NCBI GenBank assembly: GCA_037501455.1
Contig: CM074858.1
Location: forward strand, 96,568,001-96,632,000
Direction: 5' to 3'
DNA: 64,000 nt
DNA from: Lantana camara
Lineage: Eukaryota > Streptophyta > Magnoliopsida > Lamiales > Verbenaceae
The translations under genes and the position numbers were made by a program. Below, one piece after another: positions 35,597 through 47,000 of the stretch; the first letter of the stretch is position 1, and every line of letters starts with the position of its first letter. The notes beneath the pieces were generated by a model. It was given only the letters and a program-made list of their open reading frames with translations, was not told the origin of the DNA and ran no database searches.

Positions 35597-37570
35597 TTAT
35601 TTAAATATGAGATTGATCATTCCGACATAAACTTTAAGTTTTTCACGACTTACCATTTTTGTCAATATGTTAATACCATTGTCATCAATGTAAATCTTTT
35701 CAAGTTCAATCAATTTGGCGACAAACTCTACTAAAATTCATTACTGTATGACTCATATCAACATATTTTGACTTATTATGAAAACACGGATTCTTATTGA
35801 GATGGGTTACATTCTAATTATCATAAAACAAAATATACTTCGACGGTAAAAATACAAGTTCTCGAACAAACTTTTTCATTTAAAGTAATTTTGTGCGTGC
35901 TTCTGTGGCTGCAATAAACTCGATTTCTGTAGTATACAAAACAACACATTTTTGCAGTTTAGATTGTCACGTCATTGCTCCCCATACAAAAGTAATCATA
36001 CAACTAGAAGTGGACTTTCTTGAGTCCAAATCTTCAACCAAATCTGACTTGGTATAGCCGACTAACACCGTTTCCTTCAGACTCAAAGCAAAGTTTCAAA
36101 AATCTAATGCTCTCTACCCAGATTTGAGAAAAACCTTCTAACTTTGTCAACTGCATGAGCCAAATTTGATTTCGTATAAACCATGGCATACATCAAACTT
36201 CCAACTGTAGATGCATAAAGAATGCCCTGCATGTCCTTCTTATCTCCATCAATAGAAGGGGACTATGCACTACTCAATTTAAAATGTCCATCAAGAGTAG
36301 TACTCACCAGTTACCACTTTGGCTTTATACACATGAAATCTTAGACCACCTTCTCAATATACTTCTCCCAAGACAACCATAATTTCTTGGCATTTCTGTC
36401 ATGCGAAGTTCTCATACCAAAGATATGTTTCGCTGGTCCTAAATCTTTCATAGCAAAAGACTTACTCAACTCATTCTTTAACCTGTCAATTTTAGCAACA
36501 CTATGACTAATAATGAGCATATAATTAATATAAAACAATAAAGTGACAAAATCAACATCAAAGAATTTTTGAACAAATATGCAATGGTCATCAGTAGTCT
36601 TCGTATATTCCTGTTGAAGCATAACTAACTCAAACTTCTCATACCATTGCCTTGAAGCTTGTTTCTCCTCAAGTTGAATACAAAAATTTCTCGGGTTGCT
36701 CCTTATAAATTTTTTCCTCCAAATTACTGTGGAGGAAAGCAGTCTTCTCATCCATATGTTCAATTTTTAAATCAAGACTAGCTGCTAAACCCAAAACAAG
36801 ACGGATTGATGACATTTTCACAATAGGTGAGAAAATCTCTTCAAAATCAATCCATTTCTCCTGTTTGAAGCCTTTAACAACTAATCTGACTTTATATCTC
36901 AGTTGTGAAGTGTTCTCTTCTTGTTTCATCCGATAAATCCATCACTTCTTAGAACGCTTTTTCTTTTAGGTAACTTGACAAGGTTAAAAGTATGATTGTC
37001 ATGTAAATATTTCATTTTATCTTGCATTCCTTCAAGTCACTTTTACTTGAGCTCGTTGTCCATAGTTTACTCATAACAATCAGGTTCTCCACCGTTTGTC
37101 AAAAGAACATTTTCACTGAATCGATACTTAATAGACTACACTCTGCTTTTAGTAGATCTTCTGAGTTGGATTGAATGTTGGTCAACCATTGGAGTATCTT
37201 CTCCATTTTGAATTTCACGATCTTCCATAGTTCGATCATAATCAACCTCTATCTCCATATTGTTCTGAATGTTCAACTCAATTGTAAATCGGTAATTCAC
37301 AATAGGTTTTGGATCCAAATCTATCGAGTCATCATCACCATCTGTAGACTTTAAATTATTTGATTTACTGATGTCTTCAATGGTTTGGTCCTCTATGAAG
37401 ACTAGATCACGACTTCTACCGGGTTTCCTTTTAACCAAATCAAAAAACGTGTAACCAAATTCATCCTAACTATACCTAAAAAATATATTTTTTCACTATA
37501 GTATCTAACCTATACCTCTCATCCTTACGTACATGCATAGAAGTTTTATAACCAAAGACACGTAAAATGA
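35597..37570 (-). pseudogene. copia pol remnant (linker, RT, RNase H)
   Basis: From right to left: end of integrase/linker (DEFGYTFFDLVKRK, RSRDLVFIEDQTIEDI, 37570-37136); RT first half (KARLVVKGF-like, FSPIVKM, ASLDLKIEHMDEKTAFLH, 36929-36669); RT second half (36763-36341), where the catalytic YVDD is YINY, so the enzyme is dead; and RNase H (VGSLMYAMVYTKSNLAHAV about 36190; ILTKMVSREKLKVYV about 35650; stop at 35597). Several frame changes separate the pieces. Products would have copied copia RNA to DNA. The level of decay indicates the oldest layer of the stack. Confidence 0.85.
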
Positions 37571-37630
37571 TTATAGGAGACATCTTTTACATATCATTCC
37601 TTATTAGGAACACCAGTCTGCAATGGAAAA

Positions 37631-38259
37631 CGATCGAGTTGATTTCTTGTTGCCTTGTAGCTCGAAGAAGTGTCGACCGACCACTTGAATTTATATTGTT
37701 CGGAAGAATCTTCGAGGTGATATCGAGCTACGGAATGAAAGTAAAGTGAGCTAAATGCCGACTTGGGACGAGTGGGGTTTTACCTAATGTCGGCACTCCA
37801 ACGCTCAAGTTATGTATTGATCTATTTGAGAGAGAGTCGAGTAGACTTGAGTGCAATAAATGAGCTTACCTAATGATATTTATGAGGGAGTATTTATACC
37901 TTGGGGGTTAATGATGGCATTTGGCACGATTTTGCAGGCACATTTAATGCCTCCAAGGTACGGTACAAAGGTATAATCTGCATTTAATGCAGGGGACGAC
38001 TGGAGGGTCCCACAATATAGCTCTTGTCGATCACCGACTAGGGGCTCGAGTAGGGTCATCGCCTCGACCATCTTCAAGCTGGGTCGAGACCTATCCGCCT
38101 TAGCCTATGGAGGAGGGATTAGAGTTGACTCTAAGTTGACCCTTTCACTAGGGACCGAGCTGACCATCATTGTCTAGGTTGCCAGGTCATAGGCTGGCTC
38201 ACCTACTACGTGGTGTACGACGACTAGTCCAAGTGGCGTATCGATTTAAGCCCACGTCA
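37631..38259 (-). mobile_element. Tat element 3' LTR
   Basis: 629 bp, first bases CGATCGAG (a T to C change from TGATCGAG in sister LTRs), last bases CCACGTCA. On the minus strand a GGTATAAATACTCC promoter box is at 37890-37903. Over the 163 bp that can be aligned before the right LTR is interrupted, I count about 11 differences, roughly 93% identity. Confidence 0.85.
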
Positions 38260-38330
38260 CAAGCCCCTGGAAAGGTTGGCGGCATGGGTGACGTGGCTGG
38301 GAACTTGAAGGTGGGCTCAGGCGTAATCAT

Positions 38331-40141
38331 GGCGACTGTTCGCCTTTCATTTTCAAGCAGAGCAAACAAATGTCTCGAGTCGATTTTGGAGTTCCGAGAA
38401 GGCCAATCTACAGCTTGTCGCATTCATTTTTTGGTAAGTTCTTCCTCGACTCGATCTTTTAATACTTGTTAATTTTCTATCGATTTTTCTTCTTTTCTCC
38501 TTTAGGATTTTTGGCCTCGGGTGAGAAGATCCCCATCTCGAACCGGACTGTTCGATTCTCGACTTAACATAAAACCCCGTATTTCTTATTTCAAGGAAGA
38601 GGCTGTCAAAAAGAAGGAAAAACAGTCGAAGTTCGAGCAGTGGGATGTCATCTTCAATCTCTTCTAGTTCTGGGGTTTCCAGTTGGGGCTCGCGTTCTAG
38701 AACTAACTCGTGTCTAAATACTTCAAGCACGTAAAGTGAGGAGTCTTTACAATCCAGGCAAGCCCCCAACTAAAAGGTCGATATAATGACCCACTCTGGC
38801 AATCACTCTGACCATTCGAGGGATGCGCATTCGACTTGGCCAGCGTGCCCAGTTATTTTCGCTGTGCCAATCACAGTAGTTCCTCCAGTGGGAATGCAGA
38901 TCGACCCTGAGCCATCGAGTCGAGGCGTGGAACCGGGTCCCTCGACATCAGGTCGAGCCTATGGTTTACGGGATGAGGACGAGGAAGCGTTCTTTCCAGA
39001 TGGGGAAGAGGAACCAACGTACCACATGGAGAAAGATCCGCGAGACGTCAAGCATAAAATATCACCCTCCATGTTTGAGACGATTAGGGACTTGCTGTTT
39101 GACGGAGCCCCCGAGTTTGGAGGTTACAATATAATTTGACCGAAAAAGGGACAGACCCTAACCGATCCCTCTCCGAACTACATTGCCATAAATTACAAGA
39201 CGGTAACCTTTGGCTTTCGAGTCCCTCTCGATGAAGACATACTCGACCTGCTGAACACTCCCAACATTTGTCCGTTCCAAATAATACCGAATGCATCCGC
39301 GATGGTCAATGAAATTTGGATTTTGATGAAGTATTTTGGGTTCCCCGATGCAAGGAGTTCTTGGAAAACTATTTAAAGTATCCATGTTGATCGATAAGTT
39401 GGGATTGGGGCCGACGTTTGTCTCTCTTGCTGCCAAGATGAATTATAAGATAATTACCTCTCCTACTTCGTCGAATGGCTTGGGGTGGAAAGAGAAGTTT
39501 TTATACGTCTCAAGCAAGGTGGGTTGGCCCGGGATGTTTAATTGAACTTGAAACTGGAAACCCAAGCCGAACCTCCCATTGCAGCAAGTTAAGTGATCGT
39601 ATGTCTTTTTAAGGGACCTAAGGGCGTTTGGCTTTCTTGACTGCAAGTTTTTTGGTCGACCAGAGAACTTGGTGAACTTCGGTTTTGCTCCCAGGAACCC
39701 CGCAAGCACATTCGACCTTGGTATTGAAGGGGAACTAGCTCGAAGCCTTAATCCTCCTTTCTTATTTACCTGCTTTTTGTTTATTTATGGCGTAAGTTTT
39801 GAGTTGACATTCCTGAATTGATTTTGACTTATCAAATTTCTTCCTGCAGATCAAATCATCATGTCTTCCCACTTCGCTGAGATGATGAAAGATATGGACG
39901 AGGCCGACGGCCAACCCCTACAAGAGCAGCTAGATCAAATTCGTCCAAGGGTTGAGGATCAGATGCCCACTATAATCCAGCATAAAACCATCAATGCCAT
40001 TCTCCCTGGTGAGGAAGCCAACCAGGCCCGCGACCCATCGCGTAACCAAATGTACCCCAGCACAAATCGAAGAGGGGAAAGGAACCAGAGGTCCAGGAAA
40101 CCGACCCTAAAAAGAAAAAGCACTGGAGAGAGAAAGATGAT
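38331..40141 (+). pseudogene. Antisense extra ORF of the Tat element, 5' part (Transposase_28-like)
   Basis: Runs opposite to gag-pol. A first exon from the ATG at 38331 (MATVRLSFSSR) ends at a good donor G|GTAAGT near 38430; an acceptor CTCCTTTAG is at 38505. Further blocks: acidic MTHSGNHSDHS...EDEEAFFPDGEEE (38786-39139), then the recognisable core FRVPLDEDILDLL and ICPFQIIPNASAMVNEIW (39210-39325). The core matches the 'putative gypsy type transposon' domain (PF04195) pattern as I know it. After several stops, an exon begins behind CTTCCTGCAG (39849) with MSSHFAEMMKDMDEADG. It is cut at 40147 by a solo LTR. The function of this protein family is not known. Broken by multiple stops and frame changes. 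Confidence 0.7.
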
Positions 40142-40146
40142 CGACT

Positions 40147-42263
40147 TGTTAGGAATAGTGCCCTAGAAAGCCGATTCGATGTAATCTGCTTTAGGACTTT
40201 TCTTATGTCACAAACAATCTTTGAATAATATACAACTGATTATTATCATAGGCAAACACTTCTTTATATGCAATACATGTTTTTGTGTGTTTTCATTTGT
40301 GCGCATGTATTAGAATTCCCCTAATCCATAAGGCTACTTTGTCATTAGGTGAATGACACATGAAATAAGCCCTAACTCAAGGCCGGATTAGAAACCACTC
40401 CAAGTCAATGAGTCCAAAAAATAGTGGGAGTGTTGATTAGGCTCGATTGAGACTTGCTCGTAGGATTGCATCCTTAAGAAGGAGCATCCTGTTTCATGGT
40501 GTGTAAAGTGCATAAGTTGATGCGTACGCAATACATGAGGGTACTCGTTATGAGAACGGGTACACTGAGGTGTCCCACGTGAGAAGATTCATAAATGGGA
40601 AAGAAAGTTTTCACTTCAGGAACAGGAAACTTCCGGATTAGGAAATATCTCACAGGTCAATGGCATGAGTAAAGTAATCCTTTGACTTGAGATTCCATTG
40701 ATGCTTTGTGGGCTAACTCTATAGTCTTTGGTATAAGCTTTAAAGGATGTCTCCCGAGACAACTGATTCAAGACTTATGCTGGGGCTGCACAAATGGCAC
40801 ATGGAAGTATATGAGAATCAACAAAGGACCTACACTTGCTTAAATGCAAGAAGATCTCTTATTGCATAAGTCGTTCATATGCCATACTAAACCCTCGGCG
40901 AGGTAGTGGATCAAGACATTAAGAAAGGGTTTCTTGGATTGAGATCTAATGGATACGAAACGAACTTAGCTTTACAATCGAGATTAGTGGGTTTCTCATT
41001 ATTCCCATGCCCTAGATCTTGATCGAGAGATGGGATGGTAGGAGGATCATACCTCACAGCTGTCATTGACTGAAAGGTTCTTTCGAATATATATTCATTG
41101 TTCGGCTAGGGGTCACACACCTATGGCTAGACTATGGTCGTGTGATCTGTGAACTAATAAAGCGTATTAGTCTCACTGCTAACTGAAAATGAACCTAGGG
41201 GGTCACACACAAATGCTAGATTCAAAGGGTATTGAAGGAAAGGTCAAATAGTTGATTGAAACGAGACCATACGTGTAATGTACACGTATGGCACGTGAGC
41301 TCAAGTTGGGCGTATGGTCCGATTAAGAAATTGGACCATATGTTAATTAATTGGAGAATTAATTATAAAGTCTAAGTATAATTAATTAAGAGAATTAATT
41401 ATAAATCCCTAATATAATTAATTAGGAGAATTAATTATAAAGCCGAATAAAATTAATTAGAGAATTAATTTTAGCCCGTTAGAATTAATTAAGAATCAAT
41501 TCTAAAAGCCCTTCATGGAATTAATTGAGAGAATTAATTCTAAGTAATTAATTATTTAGTTATTCTAATTTGATTAGAATAAATAAATAAATAAATATCT
41601 TCTATTTATTATTATAGTAAATATTAATTCTAATATGATTACAATAAATATTATTGGAATAAGATATTTAATTATTATTGGAATAATTGAATATTCCTAA
41701 TTGGTTAGGATCTCTTTTCTAGAAGGAATAGATATCTTATTTTGAATAAGACTCCTATTACTTGGAGAGAAAGGAAATAGAAGAAAAGTCAAAATTGGAA
41801 TCCAATTCCAACTAGACCTAGTAGGGTTCGAAAACCCTAGCTTATAAATAAAGGGGTGGGGCGTGATTTTGCTCTTACGCGTGATAAAGGGATCACGCCC
41901 AACCTACATGGCTTCAAGAATTTGGGAAAATTCTCTTGCTTTCTTTCTTCTCGTTTTGTTTCTTTATTTACACATGTCATAGTACTAGCATGCTCACTCA
42001 TATGATTTGAATCTAGGACTGGTGTGGATTTTGCTCTAGAGGAAACCTACTATGGAATCTAGTAGAAGGAATCTTTTGAGGGACGGGGTTGCCATTACCG
42101 CATGAAGCGCGTTTGAGGGCGGCTCAAAACGTGTCAAGAAAACGTCGATTCTTGTAAGTTTTTGAATCCCTTTAGATTGGAAATAGAAATTGCAAGTCCA
42201 ATCTTGCTTTTTAGGAAAAAATTTTATATTACGCTGCGCTTTATGATCGTGTTTTTCCCAACA
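40147..42263 (+). mobile_element. Solo LTR, family A, copy 1
   Basis: 2,117 bp, TGTTAGGAATAGTGCCC...TTTCCCAACA, flanked by CGACT (40142-40146) and CGACC (42264-42268), a TSD with one mismatch. A plus-strand TATAAATA at 41843-41850 supports plus orientation. It contains a tandem AT-rich repeat. There is no internal domain, so the superfamily is not established. A second copy is at 56035-63923. Confidence 0.88.
41333..41545. repeat. AT-rich tandem repeat in solo LTR A
   Basis: About six imperfect units of 30-36 bp built on (a)attaatt(a/g)gagaattaattataaa. The second LTR-A copy has a much-reduced version plus an (AT)n tract at about 63190-63230, so this part varies between copies. Confidence 0.8.
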
Positions 42264-43454
42264 CGACCTGCAACCTCGGGCCCCGTCCAAACTGGAAAAA
42301 GAGTGTGTCAATCAAAGGGCTCGACCCATCCGAGGGTACTACATCGGCAACCTCCTTACCTTCGACTCCCTCAGCCACTGCCTAAACGCCAACCCCATTT
42401 TAGGGTGAGGCCTTGGCGATCCCCACCCACACATTCAGAGCTCCCGAGTCGGATGTGCCGAATTTTTCAAAATGCTGAAAAGATATCAGAGCCACACTTC
42501 CCGGGGGGACTAAGAAGCGTCGACCCAAAGGGCTGGGTAAGGCGAGTGGGCTCGTATCCGAGGGACGGTAGGGTGATAGGTGCCCTATATACCAGTGCCC
42601 AAACTGTGATCGACCACAAGAGTCGGTGGGAGTCGAGCGATCTGGAGCTCGAGATGTCGGCGACAACCAAAATTTTGGGGGTAAGTTCTTAACCTAATTA
42701 CTAATCTCATTTCTTTCAAGTGTTCACTCGATTTCTGACCTGTTTTCCCTCGACTTTGTGTAGCTCTATCAAGATGTCTACCACATGAGTTGGAGGTTTC
42801 AGATCTATTGGGAAGGGCGAGAGAGATTGAGTTGAAAGGGGGGGTCGATGTGGATGTTGAGGCACTAAAGGGCGAGCTGGGGGCCGCCTAGGCCGCATAG
42901 AAAGGGGCTGAGGCTAACGCTAAGAAAGCTGAGCTGGCTAAGTCACAAGCTGAGAGTAAGGCGGCCGAGCTGAGGAACCAACTGGCTGATATGCAGAAGC
43001 AGTTCCTTGAGGCTAACAAGAAGATTAACGACCATGCCTTCAAAAAAGTGAATATTCACAAGTAAGGAGAGAAGGACAGAGAGAGACCGCGGGGGGGGGG
43101 GGGGGGGGGGAGGGGGGTTCGATTAGCTATCGACAGGTGCAAAAAGGCGTATGATGAAATCGTGGCCCTTTCTGAACGCTATGGTGCTTATCGATTCATT
43201 AAGTCCCCGAAGTTCCTAAGGGCCTCGACCACCTTTGGCATTGACGACATGAAGGAGGGTTTTGAGTTATGTCTCGAGCAGTGCAAGTCGGCCGGATACA
43301 TTCCAGTCAACTATGATCAAAGGAAGATTGGCATTCGATACCCCGATCCAAAACCTCCAGACTCCACTTCTTCAGACCCGTCTCCTCCCATCAACTGGAA
43401 AGAAGAAGAGTTTGGTTTTACTGCCAGCTTGGCCACATCTATATACTTCCGGAG
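42264..43454 (+). pseudogene. Antisense extra ORF of the Tat element, middle part
   Basis: Continues after the solo LTR. A Pro/Ser-rich and degraded segment (42264-42690) is followed by an Ala/Glu/Lys coiled-coil stretch (AEANAKKAELAKSQAESKAA, about 42905-43060) with in-frame stops before it. A G-run (43091-43110) comes next, then a cleaner block (RCKKAYDEIVALSERYGAY..., FGIDDMKEGFELCLEQCKSAGY, 43130-43450). The coiled coil plus this C-terminal block fits the same Transposase_28-type protein. It is cut at 43455 by the chromovirus. Confidence 0.65.
43091..43117. repeat. Homopolymer G tract
   Basis: Twenty G residues, one A, then six G. Unusual in this AT-rich DNA. It lies in the antisense ORF just after the coiled-coil part and may be length-variable or a sequencing artefact. 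Confidence 0.9.
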
Positions 43455-43999
43455 TGTCAAGGGTCGCCCGCGCCCTAGGGCCCCTTGACCCGCCACTCAA
43501 CGTGGCCGCCAGGCCACCCCGCAACCAAGACCGCATCAACGACAAGACAAGCTGCTATCGAGTCTTAGGTGCTAGGGTCTTTGTACATGTAAATAGTTAG
43601 TTAGTCGGTAGTGGGCAAGTTGCTGCCCTTTTGTCCCGCTTTTCGCGTGGTGTAACCCCCTGTAATAGTACGTGAGGTCACAACAGAAATATTTTTTTTA
43701 AGTACTTTAGGGGAGAGCAGGTATTCGAAGCATAGTTAAGCAGCGTTCTATTGTAATCTCGGGCAATCTCCCTGGTCCTTTGTGGACGCCCGCACAAGTG
43801 TACTATATTCTTGGTGAATATAATGAAAGTTAATTTCCCTTCAATGTTGCTGTCCCTCTAAAGCGTTCCATTGGGGTGGGCGTGAGTGCGACGTACAGCG
43901 TACGTACATAGTTAGTTTAGGCGTACGTAGCGAGCAAGAAGTCGCTACTAGCCACACGGTGCACAGTTCCTAGCAACCTACTCGGTGCCCCGTGAGAGG
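43455..43999 (+). mobile_element. Chromovirus 5' LTR
   Basis: 545 bp. The end is set by comparison with the 3' LTR (common through GTGAGAGG), immediately before the PBS. The terminal bases are not the usual CA. Confidence 0.9.
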
Positions 44000-44011
44000 T
44001 GGTATCAGAGC
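44000..44011 (+). promoter_or_regulatory. Primer-binding site
   Basis: TGGTATCAGAGC, complementary to the 3' end of plant initiator tRNA-Met, directly abutting the 5' LTR. This is where minus-strand DNA synthesis is primed. Confidence 0.92.
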
Positions 44012-44045
44012 CTCGGCTCTTGATGCACAGGACCGAGGTAAGAAT

Positions 44046-47000
44046 ATGGCAGAAGAATCAGGGGCCGCGGAGCCCGTAAAGAAAAGCACTAAAGTGCGAT
44101 TGGATGACGTGGAAGAAGAAAATGGAAGGCTCTCATATGTTGTTGCGAGCCTAGAGGAAAAGGTTGAAACATTGGAAGAGGAGGTCGTGGACCTTCAAGC
44201 TCAGCTTGGCGAGAGCAGGGCTGCCTGCCAAGCTTTTGCGGAAATAATCAGAACGAGCGACCTCGAGGGAGTGAGGCGCGATATGGAAGAGATGAGAATA
44301 CAAATTGGAATACTCCAGAGAGCTGTGGGGAACGGCGGGGCCGTGAACCACGATCCAGTTGCGAGGCTTCGGATTCCTGAACCGAAAGCCTACGAAGGGG
44401 CAAGAGATGCGAAGGAAGTTGAGAACTTCCTCTTTGATATGGAGCAGTATTTCCTCGCTGCGCACATAAACGACGAGGCAAGGAAAGTAATGACGGCCAC
44501 AATGTACTTGGCTGGGGATGCTAAATTGTGGTGGAGAAGGAAGCATGCTGAAATCCAAGCGGGGGTGGTGCGTTTGGACACGTGGAACGATCTCCGGGAA
44601 GCAATCAGACAACAATTCTTCCCTGAGAATGTTGAATACATTGCTCGCAAGGCATTGCGTGAACTCAAGCAAACGGGTTCTATAAGAGACTATGTGAAGG
44701 CTTTCTCAACTCATATGTTGAGCATCACCGATATGTCAGAAAAGGATAAGCTCTTCACGTTTATGGAAGGCTTGAAACCATATGTGAGGAGCGAACTCCA
44801 GCGTCAGAGAGTGACGGACCTTAATACCGCGATGGGAGCAGCCGAGAGACTGATGGATTTCAACCCAGAACCTCGGCGGGTGCCACCAACAACAAGCTCG
44901 GCGCCAACGAGGGGAGGAGTCGGAGGAGGGCCGAGACCCTTCCGAAGTGGTTCGTATAACAGTGGGGGAGAGAGACCGTCCCCAAGCACCGCAAGCTCTC
45001 ATGCAAGTTTTAATAGGAACAGACCTACAGAGAGCAGGCCGTTCACAATCCCACAACGGAGATGCTTCCTTTGTGGCGATGCGGCACACTACATGCAAAA
45101 CTGCCCCCAAAATAAACAACTGGTGAACACATTGGCGAGCTTGTCGAGGCTTGCCGAGAAAGTAGCAGAACAGGCAGGAGATGGGCCACAGGTTGTGGCC
45201 GATAATGGAGGTGAGGCGTATGATGTTGAGGTGGAAGAGAATCTGGGGGCTATTTCCCACCGATGTAACCCCCTGATTCATCAAGTTGCGGCGCAACAAA
45301 GAGTGTCGACGAGCACGGTAAAGCCTGCGCCGGCTCTGTTGGGAAACAAAACTGGGGAAAAGGGTAAGCCCACGAAGAAGAAGGGGCTCATGTTCGTTGA
45401 CATGAAGGTCAATGGGAAGTCCATAAGGGCGATGATCGATACTGGTGCTACGCACAACTACTTGGCAAGCACCGAGGTGGAGAGATTAGGATTAGTACTG
45501 GAAAAGGGAGTTGGTCGGGTGAAAGCAATCAACTCGGCCGCACAGCCAGTTGCGGGTATAGCTAGGTCGGTACCTATCAAGGTTGGACAATTTGAGGGAA
45601 GAACCAACCTCTCAGTGGTGATGATGGATGATTTCAAGCTTATTCTCGAGCTTGAATTTTTACGGGATACAGGTACGGCGGTTATGCCTCACGTAGACTC
45701 CTTGATGATGATGGGGTCTAAACCTTGCTTAATCCTAGTACTATCGGAGAAAACAGCGGAGAAGGGTATCTCCGCCATGCAATTCCAAAAGGGGTACAAG
45801 AGAAATGAGCCCTCATTTCTGTGCGCTCTGAAATTCGAAGAGATGGAAGAAACGTCAGGGCCGATCCCTGGTTTGATCAAGGGAATTCTAAGTGAATTCG
45901 AGGATGTCATGCCGGACGAACTGCCTAGGAAGTTACCGCCCAGAAGAGCGGTAGATCATGAGATTGAACTAGTGCCGGGCACGAAGCCCCCTGCTAGGGC
46001 CCCATACCGTATGACACAACCTGAGCTTGAAGAGCTCAGAAAACAGCTGAAGGAGATGTTAGAATGTGGGATCATCAAGCCCGCTAAGTCGCCTTATGGA
46101 GCTCCAGTATTGTTCCAAAAGAAATCTGATGGATCACTGCGGATGTGTTGCGACTATCGGGCCTTAAATAAAATCACGGTGAAGAATTCGTACCCCATTC
46201 CTTTGGTGGCGGATTGCTTCGACCGTTTAAGTCGGGCACAATACTTTTCTAAGATCGACCTGCGATCGGGGTATTGGCAAGTCAGAATCAAGGAGGGGGA
46301 TGAACAGAAAACGACAGTGGTCACGAGATATGGAGCATATGACTTCCTAGTCATGCCATTCGGCCTGACGAATGCCCCGGCGACGTTCTGTACTCTGATG
46401 AACCAAGTGCTACACGGGTTTCTGGATGAGTTCGTGGTAGTTTACTTGGATGACATTGTGGTGTATAGCGAGACTTTAGCAGAGCATGCAGAGCATCTGC
46501 GGAAGGTCCTGACAAGGCTTCGTGAGCACGAACTCTATGCTAAGCCATCAAAGTGCTCGTTTGCTCAAGAGAGGATAAATTTCTTGGGTCACATTGTGGA
46601 AAGAAGGAAGATTAGAATGGATCCGAAGAAGATAATGGCCATCAAGGACTGGCAACCCCCAAAGGATGTGCATGGTGTAAGGTCGTTCCTTGGATTGGCG
46701 AATTACTATAGGAGATTTGTGAAGGGGTACTCTGAGATAGCCCGCCCCCTCACTGACTTGACGAAGAAGACGGAGACCTGGAATTGGTCCCCACAGTGCC
46801 AGGAGGCATTCGAGGATCTAAAGAGGGCTATGGTGTCGGAACCGGTGTTGGCGCTCCCCGATCTATCGAAACCCTTTGAGGTGGAGACGGATGCGTCAGA
46901 CTTTGCTTTGGGAGGGGTGTTGATTCAAGACAAGCACCCGGTGGCGTTCGAGAGCAGGAAGTTAAAGGATGTGGAGAGGCGCTACTCAGCGCACGAGAAG

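Larger units (their letters stand above)
31746..37630 (-). mobile_element. Decayed Ty1/copia element, Tork type, with two later insertions
   Basis: Minus-strand order from right to left: integrase-RT linker, reverse transcriptase, RNase H, stop codon at 35597-35599, [Helitron 32409-35596], 3' untranslated segment with the copia-typical gagatttgttgggtccagc (about 32345-32370), polypurine tract, LTR. The 5' part is missing from view: at 37631 a Tat element begins, and the remainder would lie past the window end if that insertion is simple. The assignment to Tork rests on DEFGY...RSRD.VF.EDQTIEDI and VGSLMYAMV-type phrases. Confidence 0.8.

Noticed and set aside
37136..37438. Acidic Asp/Glu-rich minus-strand frame as a separate gene
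   Set aside because: It is the copia integrase-RT linker (RSRD..., RRSTKSR), not an independent gene.
42716..42898. Pro/Arg-rich minus-strand frame
   Set aside because: Opposite strand of the degraded Tat antisense ORF.
43091..43117. G20 tract as a G-quadruplex regulator
   Set aside because: Possible chemically, but it lies in a dead transposon ORF and may be a sequencing or assembly artefact; no supporting context.
44151..45455. Long minus-strand frames opposite the chromovirus gag
   Set aside because: Shadows of the plus-strand gag-pol; no domain similarity.
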